NCBI RefSeq assembly: GCF_051401765.1
Contig: NW_027480505.1
Location: 310,001-374,000 of the forward strand
Length of the DNA stretch: 64,000 nt
From: Calliopsis andreniformis
Taxonomy: Eukaryota > Arthropoda > Insecta > Hymenoptera > Andrenidae
Direction of reading: 5' to 3'
The notes beneath the pieces are model-generated. The model worked only from the letters and a program-made list of their open reading frames with translations, had not been told where the DNA came from and did no database searches. This document shows, piece by piece, positions 46,701-59,700 of the stretch. Within the stretch, counting starts at the first letter, position 1. Each line of letters begins with the position of its first letter. The position numbers were made by a program, and so were the translations under genes.

Positions 46701-49700
46701 AATACAAAATAAATAGAACAGTTTTTCCATTGTATAAAACGAATAATTGGTACCAGTGTAAAAGTTATGGTCATTTTTACGTTCCGGGCAACCTAGGCTT
46801 CACCCTAGGGCATTGTTCCATCAGATCGAATAGTTAGGCCTTAAGAAGTGAACGCTGAAGCCTAAAATACAATATAAATACAACAGTTTTTCCATCGTAG
46901 AAAACGAATAATTGCAACCAGTGTGAAAGTTATGGTCATTTCTGTATTCCGAGCAACCTAGGCTTCACTCTAGGGCGGTGCTCCACCATATCGAATAGCT
47001 ACGGCCTTAGAAGCCTACGCCTGAAGCATAAAATACAATAAAAATACAACGGTCTTTTCATCGTATAACAGGAATAATTGCAACAAGCGTGAAAGTAATG
47101 ATCATTTCGGCGTTTCGGGCATCCTAGACTTAACTCTGAGGCATTGCTCCACCAGATCGAATAGTTAGGACCTAAGAAGTCAACGCCAGAAGCATAAAAT
47201 ACAATATAAATACAACAGTTTTTCCATCGTATAAAACGAATAATTGCATCCAGTGTGAAAGCTATGGTCATTTCTACATTCCGAGCAACCTGGGCTTCAC
47301 TCTAGGGCGTTGCTCCAACAGATTGAATAGTCAGGGCCTTAGAAGTCAACGCCCGAAGTATAAAATACAAAATAAATAGAACAGTTTTTCCATTGTATAA
47401 AACGAATAATTGTTACCAGTGTAAAAGTTATGGTCATTTCTACGTTCCGGGCCACCTAGGCTTCACCCTAGGGCGTTGTTCCACCAGATCGAATAGTTAG
47501 GGCCTAAGAAGTGAACGCCAGAAGCATAAAATACAATATAAATACAACAGTTTTTCCATCGTATAAAACGAATAATTGCAACCAGTGTGAAAGCTATGGT
47601 CATTTCTACATTCCGAGCAACCTAGGCTTCACTCTAGGGCGTTGCTCCAACAGATTGTATAGTCAGGGCCTTAGAAGTCAACGCCCGAAGCAAAAAATGC
47701 AATAAAAATACAACAGTTTTTCCATCATATAACGGGATTAATTGCAAAAAGTTTGAAAGTGATGGTCATTTCTACGTTCCGGGCAACCTAGGCTTCACTC
47801 TAGGGCGTTGCTCCACTAGATCGAATAGCTAGGGCCTAAGAAGTGAACGCCAGAAGCATAAAATACGATATAAATACAACAGCTTTTGCATCGTATAAAA
47901 GGAATAATTGCAAACAGTGTGAAAGTAATTGTCATTTCTACGTTCCGGGCAATCTAGGCTTCACTCTAGGGCGTTGCTCCACCAGATCAAACAGTTAGGG
48001 CCTTAGAAGTCAACGCACGAAGCATAAAATACATAATAAATAGAACGGTTTTTCCATTGTATATTACGAATAATTGCTACGAGTGTAAAAGTTATGGCCA
48101 TTTCTACGTTCCGGGCAACCTAGGCTTCACTCTAGGGAGTTGGTCCACCAGATCAAACAGTTAGGGCCATAGAAGCCAACGCCCGAAGCATTAAATACAA
48201 AATAAATAGAACAGTTTTTCCATTGTATAAAACGAATAATTGCTACCTGTGTAAAAGTTATGGCCATTTCTACGTTGCGGGCAACCTAGGCTTCACCTTA
48301 GGCCGTTGTTCCACCAGATCGAATAGTTAGGGCCTAGAAGTGAACGCCAGAAGCATAAAATACAATATAAATACAACAGTTTTTCCATCATATAAAACGA
48401 ATAATTGCAACCAGTGTGAAAGCTATGATCATTTCTACATTCCGAGCAACCTAGGCTTCACTCTAGGGCGTTGCTCCAACAGATTGAATAGTCAGGGCCT
48501 TAGAAGTCAACGTCCGAAGCATAAAATGCAATAAAAATACAACAGTTTATCAATAGTATGACAGGATTAATTGCAACCAGTTTGAAAGTGATGGTCATTT
48601 CTACGTTCCGGGCAACCTAGGCTTCACTGTAGGGCGTTGCTCCACTAGATCGAATAGCTAGGGCCTTAGAAGTCAACGCCAGAGGCATAAAATACAATAT
48701 AAATACAACAGCTTTTCCATCGTAAAAAACGAATAATTGCAACCAGTGTGAAAGTTATGGTTATTTCTACATTCCGAGCAACCTAGGCTTCACTCTAGGG
48801 CGTTGCTCCACCAGATCGAATAGTTAGGTCCTTAGAAGTCAACGCCAGAAGCATAAAATACGATATAAATACAACAGCTTTTGCATCGTATAAAAGGAAT
48901 AATTGAAAACAGTGTGAAAGTAATTGTCATTTCTACGTTCCGGGCAATCTATGCTTCACTCTAGGGCGTTGCTCCACCAGATCAAACAGTTAGGGCCTTA
49001 GAAGTCAACGCACGAAGCATAAAATACAAAATAAATGGAACGGTTTTTCCATTGTATAAAACGAATAATTGATACCAGTGTAAAAGTTATGGTCATTTCT
49101 ACGTTCCGGGCAACCTAGGCTTCACCCTAGGGCGTTGTTCCACCAGGTCGAATAGTCAGGTCCTAAGAAGTAAACGCCAGAAGCATAAAATGCAATAAAA
49201 ATGCAACAGTCTTTCCATCCTATAACAGGAATAATTGCAACCCGTGTGAAAGTGATGGTCATTTGTACGTTCCAGGGAACCTATGCTTCACTCTAGGGCG
49301 TTGCTCCACCACATCGAATTGTTAGGGCCGAAGAAGTCAACGCCCGAAGCATAAAATACAAAATAAATAGAACAGATTTTCCATTGTATAAAACGAATAA
49401 TTGCTACCAGTGTAAAAGTTATGGTCATTTTTACGTTCCGGGCAACCTAGGCTTCACCCTAGGGCACTGTTCCATCAGATCGAATAGTTAGGCCCTAAGA
49501 AGTGAACGCCAGAAGCATAAAATACAATATAAATACCACAGTTTTTCCATCGTAGAAAACGAATAATTGCAACCAGTGTGAAAGTTATGGTCATTTCTAT
49601 ATTCCGAGCAACCTAGGCTTCACTCTAGGTCGGTGCTCCAGCATATCCAATAGCAACGGCCTTAGAAGCCTACGCCTGAAGCATAAAATACAATAAAAAT

Positions 49701-52700
49701 ACAACGGTCTTTTCATCGTATAACAGGAATAATTGCAACAAGCGTGAAAGTAATCATCATTTCGGCGTTCCGGGCATCCTAGACTTAACTCTGAGGCATT
49801 GCTCCACCAGATCGAATAGTTAGGGCCTAAGAAGTCAACGCCAGAAGCATAAAATACAATATAAATACAACAGTTTTTCCATTGTATAATACGAATAATT
49901 GCTACCAGTGTAAAAGTTATGGTCATTTCTACGTTCCGGGCAACCTAGGCTTCACTCTAGGGCGTTGCTCCACCAGATCAAATAGTTAGGGCCTTAGAAG
50001 TCAACGCCCGAAGCATAAAATACAAAATAAATAGAACAGTTTTTCCATTGTATAAAACGAATAATTGCTACCAGCGTAAAAGTTGTGGTCATTTCTACGT
50101 TCCGGGCAACTAGGCCTCACCCTAGGGCGTTGTTCCACCAGATCGAATAGTCAGGGCCTAAGAAGTGAACGCCAGAAGCATAAAATGCAATAAAAATACA
50201 ACAGTCTTTCCATCCTATAACAGGAATAATTGCAACCTGTGTGAAAGTGATGGTCATTTCTACGTTCCGGGCAACCTAGGCTTCACTCTAGGGCGTTGGT
50301 CCACCCGATCGAATAGCTAGGGACTTAGAATTCAATGGCAGGAGCATAAAATGCAATATAAATAGAACAGCTTTTCCATCGTTTAGAACGGATAATAGCA
50401 ACCAGTGTGAAAGTTATGGTCATTTCTACGTTACGGGCCACCTAGGCTTCACTCGAGGGCGTTGCTCCACCAGATCGAGTCGTTAGGGCCTTAGAGGTCA
50501 ACGCCCGAAGCATAAAATACAATAAAGATGCAAGAGTTTTTCCATCGCATAACAGGAATATTTACCACCAGTGTGAAGGTGATGGTATGGTCTACGTTCC
50601 GGGCAACCTAGGCTTCACTCTAGGGCGGTGCTCCACCAGATGAAATAGTTAGGGCCTAAGAAGTCAACGCCAGAAGAATAAAATACGATATAAGTACAAC
50701 AGTTTTTCCATCGTATAAAATGAATGATTGCGAACATTGTGAATGTAATGGTCATTTCTGCGTGCCTGGCAACCTACGCGTCACCCTAGGGCGTTGCTGC
50801 TCCACATCTGATAGCTACGGCGTTAGAAGTGAACGCCGGAAGCATAAAATACAATATAAATACAACAGCTTCGCCATCGTATAAAATGAATAATTGCAAA
50901 CACTGTGCAAGTAATGGTCATTTCTACGTTCCGGGCAACCTAGGCTCCACTCTAGGGCGTTGCTCTACCAGATCGAATAGTTAGGGCCTTAGAAGTCAAC
51001 GCCCGAAGCATAAAGTATAAAATAAATAGAACAGTTTTTCCATCGTATAAAACGAATAATTGCTACCAGTGTGAAAGTTATGGTCATTTCTACTTTCCGG
51101 GCAACCTAGACTTCACCCTAGGGCGTTGTTCCACCAGATGGAATAGTTAGGGCCTAAGAAGTCAACGCCAGAAGCATAAAATACAATATAAATACAACAG
51201 TTTTTCCATTGTATAAAACGAATAGTTGGTACCAGTGTAAAAGTTATGGTCATTTCTACGTTCCGGGCAACATAGGCTTCACCCTAGGGCGTTGTTCCAC
51301 CAGAACGAATAGTTAGGGCCTAAGAAGTGAACGCCAGAAGCATAAAATACAATATAAATACAACAGTTTTTCCATCGTATAGAACGAATAATTGCAACCA
51401 GTGTGAAAGTTATGGTCATTTCTACATTCCGAACAACCTAGGCTTCACTCTAGGGCGTAGCTCCAACAGATTGAATAGTTAGGGCCTTAGAAGTCAACGC
51501 CCGAAGCATAAAATGCAATAAAAATACAACAGACTTTCCATCGTATAACAGGAATAATTGCAACCCGTGTGAAGGTGATGGTCACTTGTACGTTCCAGGG
51601 AACCTAGGCTTCACTCTAGGGCGTTGCTCCACCAGATCGAATTGTTAGGGCCAAAGATGTCAACGCCCGAAGCATAAAATACAAAATAAATAGAACAGTT
51701 TTTCCATTGTATAAAACGAATAATTGGTACCAGTGTAAAAGTTATGGTCATTTTTACGTTCCGGGCAACCTAGGCTTCACCCTAGGGCATTGTTCCATCA
51801 GATCGAATAGTTAGGCCTTAAGAAGTGAACGCTGAAGCCTAAAATACAATATAAATACAACAGTTTTTCCATCGTAGAAAACGAATAATTGCAACCAGTG
51901 TGAAAGTTATGGTCATTTCTGTATTCCGAGCAACCTAGGCTTCACTCTAGGGCGGTGCTCCACCATATCGAATAGCTACGGCCTTAGAAGCCTACGCCTG
52001 AAGCATAAAATACAATAAAAATACAACGGTCTTTTCATCGTATAACAGGAATAATTGCAACAAGCGTGAAAGTAATGATCATTTCGGCGTTTCGGGCATC
52101 CTAGACTTAACTCTGAGGCATTGCTCCACCAGATCGAATAGTTAGGACCTAAGAAGTCAACGCCAGAAGCATAAAATACAATATAAATACAACAGTTTTT
52201 CCATCGTATAAAACGAATAATTGCATCCAGTGTGAAAGCTATGGTCATTTCTACATTCCGAGCAACCTGGGCTTCACTCTAGGGCGTTGCTCCAACAGAT
52301 TGAATAGTCAGGGCCTTAGAAGTCAACGCCCGAAGTATAAAATACAAAATAAATAGAACAGTTTTTCCATTGTATAAAACGAATAATTGTTACCAGTGTA
52401 AAAGTTATGGTCATTTCTACGTTCCGGGCCACCTAGGCTTCACCCTAGGGCGTTGTTCCACCAGATCGAATAGTTAGGGCCTAAGAAGTGAACGCCAGAA
52501 GCATAAAATACAATATAAATACAACAGTTTTTCCATCGTATAAAACGAATAATTGCAACCAGTGTGAAAGCTATGGTCATTTCTACATTCCGAGCAACCT
52601 AGGCTTCACTCTAGGGCGTTGCTCCAACAGATTGTATAGTCAGGGCCTTAGAAGTCAACGCCCGAAGCAAAAAATGCAATAAAAATACAACAGTTTTTCC

Positions 52701-52838
52701 ATCATATAACGGGATTAATTGCAAAAAGTTTGAAAGTGATGGTCATTTCTACGTTCCGGGCAACCTAGGCTTCACTCTAGGGCGTTGCTCCACTAGATCG
52801 AATAGCTAGGGCCTAAGAAGTGAACGCCAGAAGCATAA
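43757..52838 (-). repeat. 30-mer higher-order repeat, period 4,977 bp
   Basis: 43,757-47,861 matches 48,734-52,838 at an offset of 4,977 bp, thirty monomers. Paired landmarks: CTAGGTCGGTGCTCCAGC at 44,649 and 49,626, GTCCACCCGATCG at 45,322 and 50,299, and GCAAAAAATGC at 47,691 and 52,668. Differences are rare single bases, for example AAGAAGCAAG at 45,547 versus AAGATGCAAG in the second copy. Between the matched blocks, 47,861-48,733 matches about 38,070-38,945 (offset ~9,790), so the full period includes a segment shared with the 37.5-39.2 kb block. Confidence 0.9.
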
Positions 52839-55800
52839 AATACAATATAAATACAACAGTTTTTCCATCGTATAAAACGAATAATTGCAACCAGTGTGAA
52901 AGCTATGGTCATTTCTACACTCCGAGCATCCTAGGCTTCACTCTAGGGCGTTGCACCAACAGGTTGAATAGTCAGGGCCTTAGAAGTCAACGCCAGAAGC
53001 ATAAAGTACGATATAAATACAACAGCTTTTGCATCGTTTAAAAGGAATAATTGCAAACAGTGTGAAAGTAATTGTCACTTCTACGTTCCGGGCAACCTAG
53101 GCATCACTCTAGGGCGTTGCTTCACCAGATCAAACAGCTAGGGCCTAAGAAGTGAACGCCACAAGCATTAAATACAATATAAATACAACAGTTTTTCCAT
53201 CGTATAAAACGAATAATTGCTACCAGTGTAAAAGTTATGGTCATTTCTACGTTCCGAGCAACCTAGGCTTCACCCTAGGGCGTTGTTCCACCAGATCGAA
53301 TAGTTAGGGCCTAGGAAGTGAACGCCAGAAGCATAAAATACAAAATAAATACAACAGTTTTTCCATCGTATAAAACGAATAATTGCAACCAGTGTGAAAG
53401 CTATGGTCATTTCTACATTCCGAGCAACCTACGCTTCACTCTAGGGCGTTGCTCCAACAGATTGAATAGTCAGGGCCTTATAATTCAACGCCCGGAGCAT
53501 AAACTGCAATAAAAATACAACAGTTTTTCCATCGTATAACAGGATTAATTGCAACCAGTTTGAAAGTGATGGTCATTTCTACGTTCCGGGCAACCTAGGC
53601 TTCACCCTAGGGCATTGTTCCATCAGATCGAATAGTTACGCCTTAAGAAGTGAACGCTGAAGCCTAAAATGCAATAAAAATGCAACAGTCTTTCCATCCT
53701 ATAACAGGAATAATTGCAACCCGTGTGAAAGTGATGGTCATTTGTACGTTCCAGGGAACCTATGCTTCACTCTAGGGCGTTGCTCCACCACATCGAATTG
53801 TTAGGGCCGAAGAAGTCAACGCCCGAAGCATAAAATACAAAATAAATAGAACAGATTTTCCATTGTATAAAACGAATAATTGCTACCAGTGTAAAAGTTA
53901 TGGTCATTTTTACGTTCCGGGCAACCTAGGCTTCACCCTAGGGCACTGTTCCATCAGATCGAATAGTTAGGCCCTAAGAAGTGAACGCCAGAAGCATAAA
54001 ATACAATATAAATACCACAGTTTTTCCATCGTAGAAAACGAATAATTGCAACCAGTGTGAAAGTTATGGTCATTTCTATATTCCGAGCAACCTAGGCTTC
54101 ACTCTAGGTCGGTGCTCCAGCATATCCAATAGCAACGGCCTTAGAAGCCTACGCCTGAAGCATAAAATACAATAAAAATACAACGGTCTTTTCATCGTAT
54201 AACAGGAATAATTGCAACAAGCGTGAAAGTAATCATCATTTCGGCGTTCCGGGCATCCTAGACTTAACTCTGAGGCATTGCTCCACCAGATCGAATAGTT
54301 AGGGCCTAAGAAGTCAACGCCAGAAGCATAAAATACAATATAAATACAACAGTTTTTCCATTGTATAATACGAATAATTGCTACCAGTGTAAAAGTTATG
54401 GTCATTTCTACGTTCCGGGCAACCTAGGCTTCACTCTAGGGCGTTGCTCCACCAGATCAAATAGTTAGGGCCTTAGAAGTCAACGCCCGAAGCATAAAAT
54501 ACAAAATAAATAGAACAGTTTTTCCATTGTATAAAACGAATAATTGCTACCAGCGTAAAAGTTGTGGTCATTTCTACGTTCCGGGCAACTAGGCCTCACC
54601 CTAGGGCGTTGTTCCACCAGATCGAATAGTTAGGGCCTAAGAAGTGAACGCCAGAAGCATAAAATACAATATAAATACAACAGTTTTTCCATCGTATAAA
54701 ACGAATAATTGCAACCAGTGTGAAAGCTATGGTCATTTCTACATTCCGAGCAACCTAGGCTTCACTCTAGGGCGTTGCTCCAACAGATTGTATAGTCAGG
54801 GCCTTAGAAGTCAACGCCCGAAGCAAAAAATGCAATAAAAATACAACAGTTTTTCCATCATATAACGGGATTAATTGCAAAAAGTTTGAAAGTGATGGTC
54901 ATTTCTACATTCCGAGCAACCTGGGCTTCACTCTAGGGCGTTGCTCCAACAGATTGAATAGTCAGGGCCTTAGAAGTCAACGCCCGAAGTATAAAATACA
55001 AAATAAATAGAACAGTTTTTCCATTGTATAAAACGAATAATTGTTACCAGTGTAAAAGTTATGGTCATTTCTACGTTCCGGGCCACCTAGGCTTCACCCT
55101 AGGGCGTTGTTCCACCAGATCGAATAGTTAGGGCCTAAGAAGTGAACGCCAGAAGCATAAAATACAATATAAATACAACAGTTTTTCCATCGTATAAAAC
55201 GAATAATTGCAACCAGTGTGAAAGCTATGGTCATTTCTACATTCCGAGCAACCTAGGCTTCACTCTAGGGCGTTGCTCCAACAGATTGTATAGTCAGGGC
55301 CTTAGAAGTCAACGCCCGAAGCAAAAAATGCAATAAAAATACAACAGTTTTTCCATCATATAACGGGATTAATTGCAAAAAGTTTGAAAGTGATGGTCAT
55401 TTCTACGTTCCGGGCAACCTAGGCTTCACTCTAGGGCGTTGCTCCACTAGATCGAATAGCTAGGGCCTAAGAAGTGAACGCCAGAAGCATAAAATACAAT
55501 ATAAATACAACAGTTTTTCCATCGTATAAAACGAATAATTGCAACCAGTGTGAAAGCTATGGTCATTTCTACACTCCGAGCATCCTAGGCTTCACTCTAG
55601 GGCGTTGCACCAACAGGTTGAATAGTCAGGGCCTTAGAAGTCAACGCCAGAAGCATAAAGTACGATATAAATACAACAGCTTTTGCATCGTTTAAAAGGA
55701 ATAATTGCAAACAGTGTGAAAGTAATTGTCACTTCTACGTTCCGGGCAACCTAGGCATCACTCTAGGGCGTTGCTTCACCAGATCAAACAGCTAGGGCCT

Positions 55801-57284
55801 AAGAAGTGAACGCCACAAGCATTAAATACAATATAAATACAACAGTTTTTCCATCGTATAAAACGAATAATTGCTACCAGTGTAAAAGTTATGGTCATTT
55901 CTACGTTCCGAGCAACCTAGGCTTCACCCTAGGGCGTTGTTCCACCAGATCGAATAGTTAGGGCCTAGGAAGTGAACGCCAGAAGCATAAAATACAAAAT
56001 AAATACAACAGTTTTTCCATCGTATAAAACGAATAATTGCAACCAGTGTGAAAGCTATGGTCATTTCTACATTCCGAGCAACCTACGCTTCACTCTAGGG
56101 CGTTGCTCCAACAGATTGAATAGTCAGGGCCTTATAACTCAACGCCCGGAGCATAAACTGCAATAAAAATACAACAGTTTTTCCATCGTATAACAGGATT
56201 AATTGCAACCAGTTTGAAAGTGATGGTCATTTCTACGTTCCGGGCAACCTAGGCTTCACCCTAGGGCATTGTTCCATCAGATCGAATAGTTACGCCTTAA
56301 GAAGTGAACGCTGAAGCCTAAAATGCAATAAAAATGCAACAGTCTTTCCATCCTATAACAGGAATAATTGCAACCCGTGTGAAAGTGATGGTCATTTGTA
56401 CGTTCCAGGGAACCTATGCTTCACTCTAGGGCGTTGCTCCACCACATCGAATTGTTAGGGCCGAAGAAGTCAACGCCCGAAGCATAAAATACAAAATAAA
56501 TAGAACAGATTTTCCATTGTATAAAACGAATAATTGCTACCAGTGTAAAAGTTATGGTCATTTTTACGTTCCGGGCAACCTAGGCTTCACCCTAGGGCAC
56601 TGTTCCATCAGATCGAATAGTTAGGCCCTAAGAAGTGAACGCCAGAAGCATAAAGTACAATATAAATACCACAGTTTTTCCATCGTAGAAAACGAATAAT
56701 TGCAACCAGTGTGAAAGTTATGGTCATATCTATATTCCGAGCAACCTAGGCTTCACTCTAGGTCGGTGCTCCAGCATATCCAATAGCAACGGCCTTAGAA
56801 GCCTACGCCTGAAGCATAAAATACAATAAAAATACAACGGTCTTTTCATCGTATAACAGGAATAATTGCAACAAGCGTGAAAGTAATCATCATTTCGGCG
56901 TTCCGGGCATCCTAGACTTAACTCTGAGGCATTGCTCCACCAGATCGAATAGTTAGGGCCTAAGAAGTCAACGCCAGAAGCATAAAATACAATATAAATA
57001 CAACAGTTTTTCCATTGTATAATACGAATAATTGCTACCAGTGTAAAAGTTATGGTCATTTCTACGTTCCGGGCAACCTAGGCTTCACTCTAGGGCGTTG
57101 CTCCACCAGATCAAATAGTTAGGGCCTTAGAAGTCAACGCCCGAAGCATAAAATACAAAATAAATAGAACAGTTTTTCCAGTGTATAAAACGAATAATTG
57201 CTACCAGCGTAAAAGTTGTGGTCATTTCTACGTTCCGGGCAACTAGGCCTCACCCTAGGGCGTTGTTCCACCAGATCGAATAGT
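52240..57284 (-). repeat. 16-mer higher-order repeat, period 2,654 bp
   Basis: About 52,240-54,630 recurs at 54,894-57,284. Paired sites include CATCCTAGGCTTCACTC near 52,927 and 55,581, GAACGCCACAAGCATTAAAT at 53,154 and 55,808, and CTAGGTCGGTGCTCCAGC at 54,105 and 56,759. A single-base difference is TAATTCAACG at 53,482 versus TAACTCAACG in the second copy. Within it, 53,668-54,618 also matches 49,189-50,139 (offset 4,479), so the unit was built from part of the preceding 30-mer. Confidence 0.88.
54635..55400 (-). repeat. Trimer-spaced repeat, offset 498 bp
   Basis: About 54,635-54,899 matches 55,133-55,397 three monomers later, including GCAAAAAATGC and the TCATATAACGGGATTAATTG variant. 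It lies at the joint between the two copies of the 2,654-bp unit, as expected if the duplication joint fell inside similar monomers. Confidence 0.78.
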
Positions 57285-57784
57285 CAGGGCCTAAGAAGTG
57301 AACGCCAGAAGCATAAAATGCAATAAAAATACAACAGTCTTTCCATCCTATAACAGGAATAATTGCAACCTGTGTGAAAGTGATGGTCATTTCTACGTTC
57401 CGGGCAACCTAGGCTTCACTCTAGGGCGTTGGTCCACCCGATCGAATAGCTAGGGACTTAGAATTCAATGGCAGGAGCATAAAATGCAATATAAATAGAA
57501 CAGCTTTTCCATCGTTTAGAACGGATAATAGCAACCAGTGTGAAAGTTATGGTCATTTCTACGTTACGGGCAACCTAGGCTTCACTCGAGGGCGTTGCTC
57601 CACCAGATCGAGTCGTTAGGGCCTTAGAGGTCAACGCCCGAAGCATAAAATACAATAAAGATGCAAGAGTTTTTCCATCGCATAACAGGAATATTTACCA
57701 CCAGTGTGAAGGTGATGGTATGGTCTACGTTCCGGGCAACCTAGGCTTCACTCTAGGGCGGTGCTCCACCAGATGAAACAGTTA
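57285..57784 (-). repeat. Partial copy of the 45.2/50.1-kb block
   Basis: Three monomers continue the order seen after 50,139 (GTCCACCCGATCG, GCATAACAGGAATATTTACC, GATGGTATGGTCTACG) and then jump at about 57,780, at GATGAAACAGTTAGG, into the trimer HOR. Confidence 0.8.
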
Positions 57785-59700
57785 GGGCCTAAGAAGTGAA
57801 CGCCAGAAGCATAAAATACAATATAAATACAACAGTTTTTCCATCGTATAAAACGAATAATTGCAACCAGTGTGAAAGCTATGGTCATTTCTACATTCCG
57901 AGCAACCTAGGCTTCACTCTCGGGCGTAGCTCCAACAGATTGAATAGTCAGGGCCTTAGAAGTCAACGCCCGAAGCATAAAATGCAATAAAAATACAACA
58001 GTTTTTCCATCGTATAACAGGATTAATTGCTACCAGTTTGAAAGTGATGGTCATTTCTACGTTCCGGGAAACCTAGGCTTCACTCTAGGGCGTTACTCCA
58101 CTAGATCGAATAGCTAGGGCCTTAGAAGTCAACGCCAGAAGCATAAAATACGATATAAATACAACAGCTTTTCCATCGTATAAAAGGAATATTTGCAAAC
58201 AGTGTGAAAGTAATGGTCATTTCTACGTTCCGGGCAACCTAGGCTTCACCCTAGGGCGTTGCTCCACCAGATGAAACAGTTAGGGCCTAAGAAGTGAACG
58301 CCAGAAGCATAAAATACAATATAAATACAACAGTTTTTCCATCGTATAAAACGAATAATTGCAACCAGTGTGAAAGCTATGGTCATTTCTACATTCCGAG
58401 CAACCTAGGCTTCACTCTCGGGCGTAGCTCCAACAGATTGAATAGTCAGGGCCTTAGAAGTCAACGCCCGAAGCATAAAATGCAATAAAAATACAACAGT
58501 TTTTCCATCGTATAACAGGATTAATTGCTACCAGTTTGAAAGTGATGGTCATTTCTACGTTCCTTGAAACCTAGGCTTCACACTAGGGCGTTACTCCACT
58601 AGATCGAATAGCTAGGGCCTTAGAAGTCAACGCCAGAGGCATAAAATACGATATAAATACAACAGCTTTTGCATCGTATAAAAGGAATATTTGCAAACAG
58701 TGTGAAAGTAATTGTCATTTCTACGTTCCGGGCAACCTAGGCTTCACTCTAGGGCGTTGCTCCACCAGATCAAACAGTTAGGGCCTTAGAAGTCAACGCC
58801 CGAAGCATAAAATACAAAATAAATAGAACAGTTTTTCCATCGTATAAAACGAATAATTGCAACCAGTGTGAAAGCTAAGGTCATTTCTACATTCCGCGCA
58901 TCCTAGGCTTCACCCTAGGGCGTTGCTCCAACAGGTTGAATAGTCCGGGCCTTAGAAGTCAACGCCCGAAGCATAAAATGCAATAAAAATACAACAGTTT
59001 TTCCATCGTATAACAGGATTAATTGCAACCAGCTTGAAAGTAATGGTCATTTCTACGTTCCGGGAAACCTAGGCTTCACTCTAGGGCGTTACTCCACTAG
59101 ATCGAATAGCTAGGGCCTTAGAAGTCAACGCCAGAGGCATAAAATACGATATAAATACAACAGCTTTTCCATCGTATAAAAGGAATATTTGCAAACAGTG
59201 TGAAAGTAATTGTCATTTCTACGTTCCGGGCAACCTAGGCTTCACTCTAGGGCGTTGCTCCACCAGATCAAACAGTTAGGGCCTTAGAAGTCAACGCCCG
59301 AAGCATAAAATACAAAATAAATAGAACAGTTTTTCCATCGTATAAAACGAATAATTGCAACCAGTGTGAAAGCTAAGGTCATTTCTACATTCCGAGCAAC
59401 CTAGGCTTCACTCTCGGGCGTAGCTCCAACAGATTGAATAGTCAGGGCCTTAGAAGTCAACGCCCGAAGCATAAAATGCAATAAAAATACAACAGTTTTT
59501 CCATCGTATAACAGGATTAATTGCTACCAGTTTGAAAGTGATGGTCATTTCTACGTTCCGGTCAACCTAGGCTTCACTCTAGGGCGTTGCTCCACCAGAT
59601 CGAATAGTTAGGTCCTTAGAAGTCAACGCCAGAAGCATAAAATACGATATAAATACAACAGCTTTTGCATCGTATAAAAGGAATAATTGAAACCAGTGTG
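57785..59700 (-). repeat. Trimer higher-order repeat, period 498 bp, ~3.8 copies
   Basis: Three monomer types alternate. The type with ACGATATAAATACAACAGC recurs near 58,148, 58,646, 59,144 and 59,642; the type with CATTTCTACATTCC recurs near 57,886, 58,384, 58,882 and 59,380. Steps are 498 bp. This is the shortest and most regular HOR in the window. It ends near 59,700, where order changes. Confidence 0.88.
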
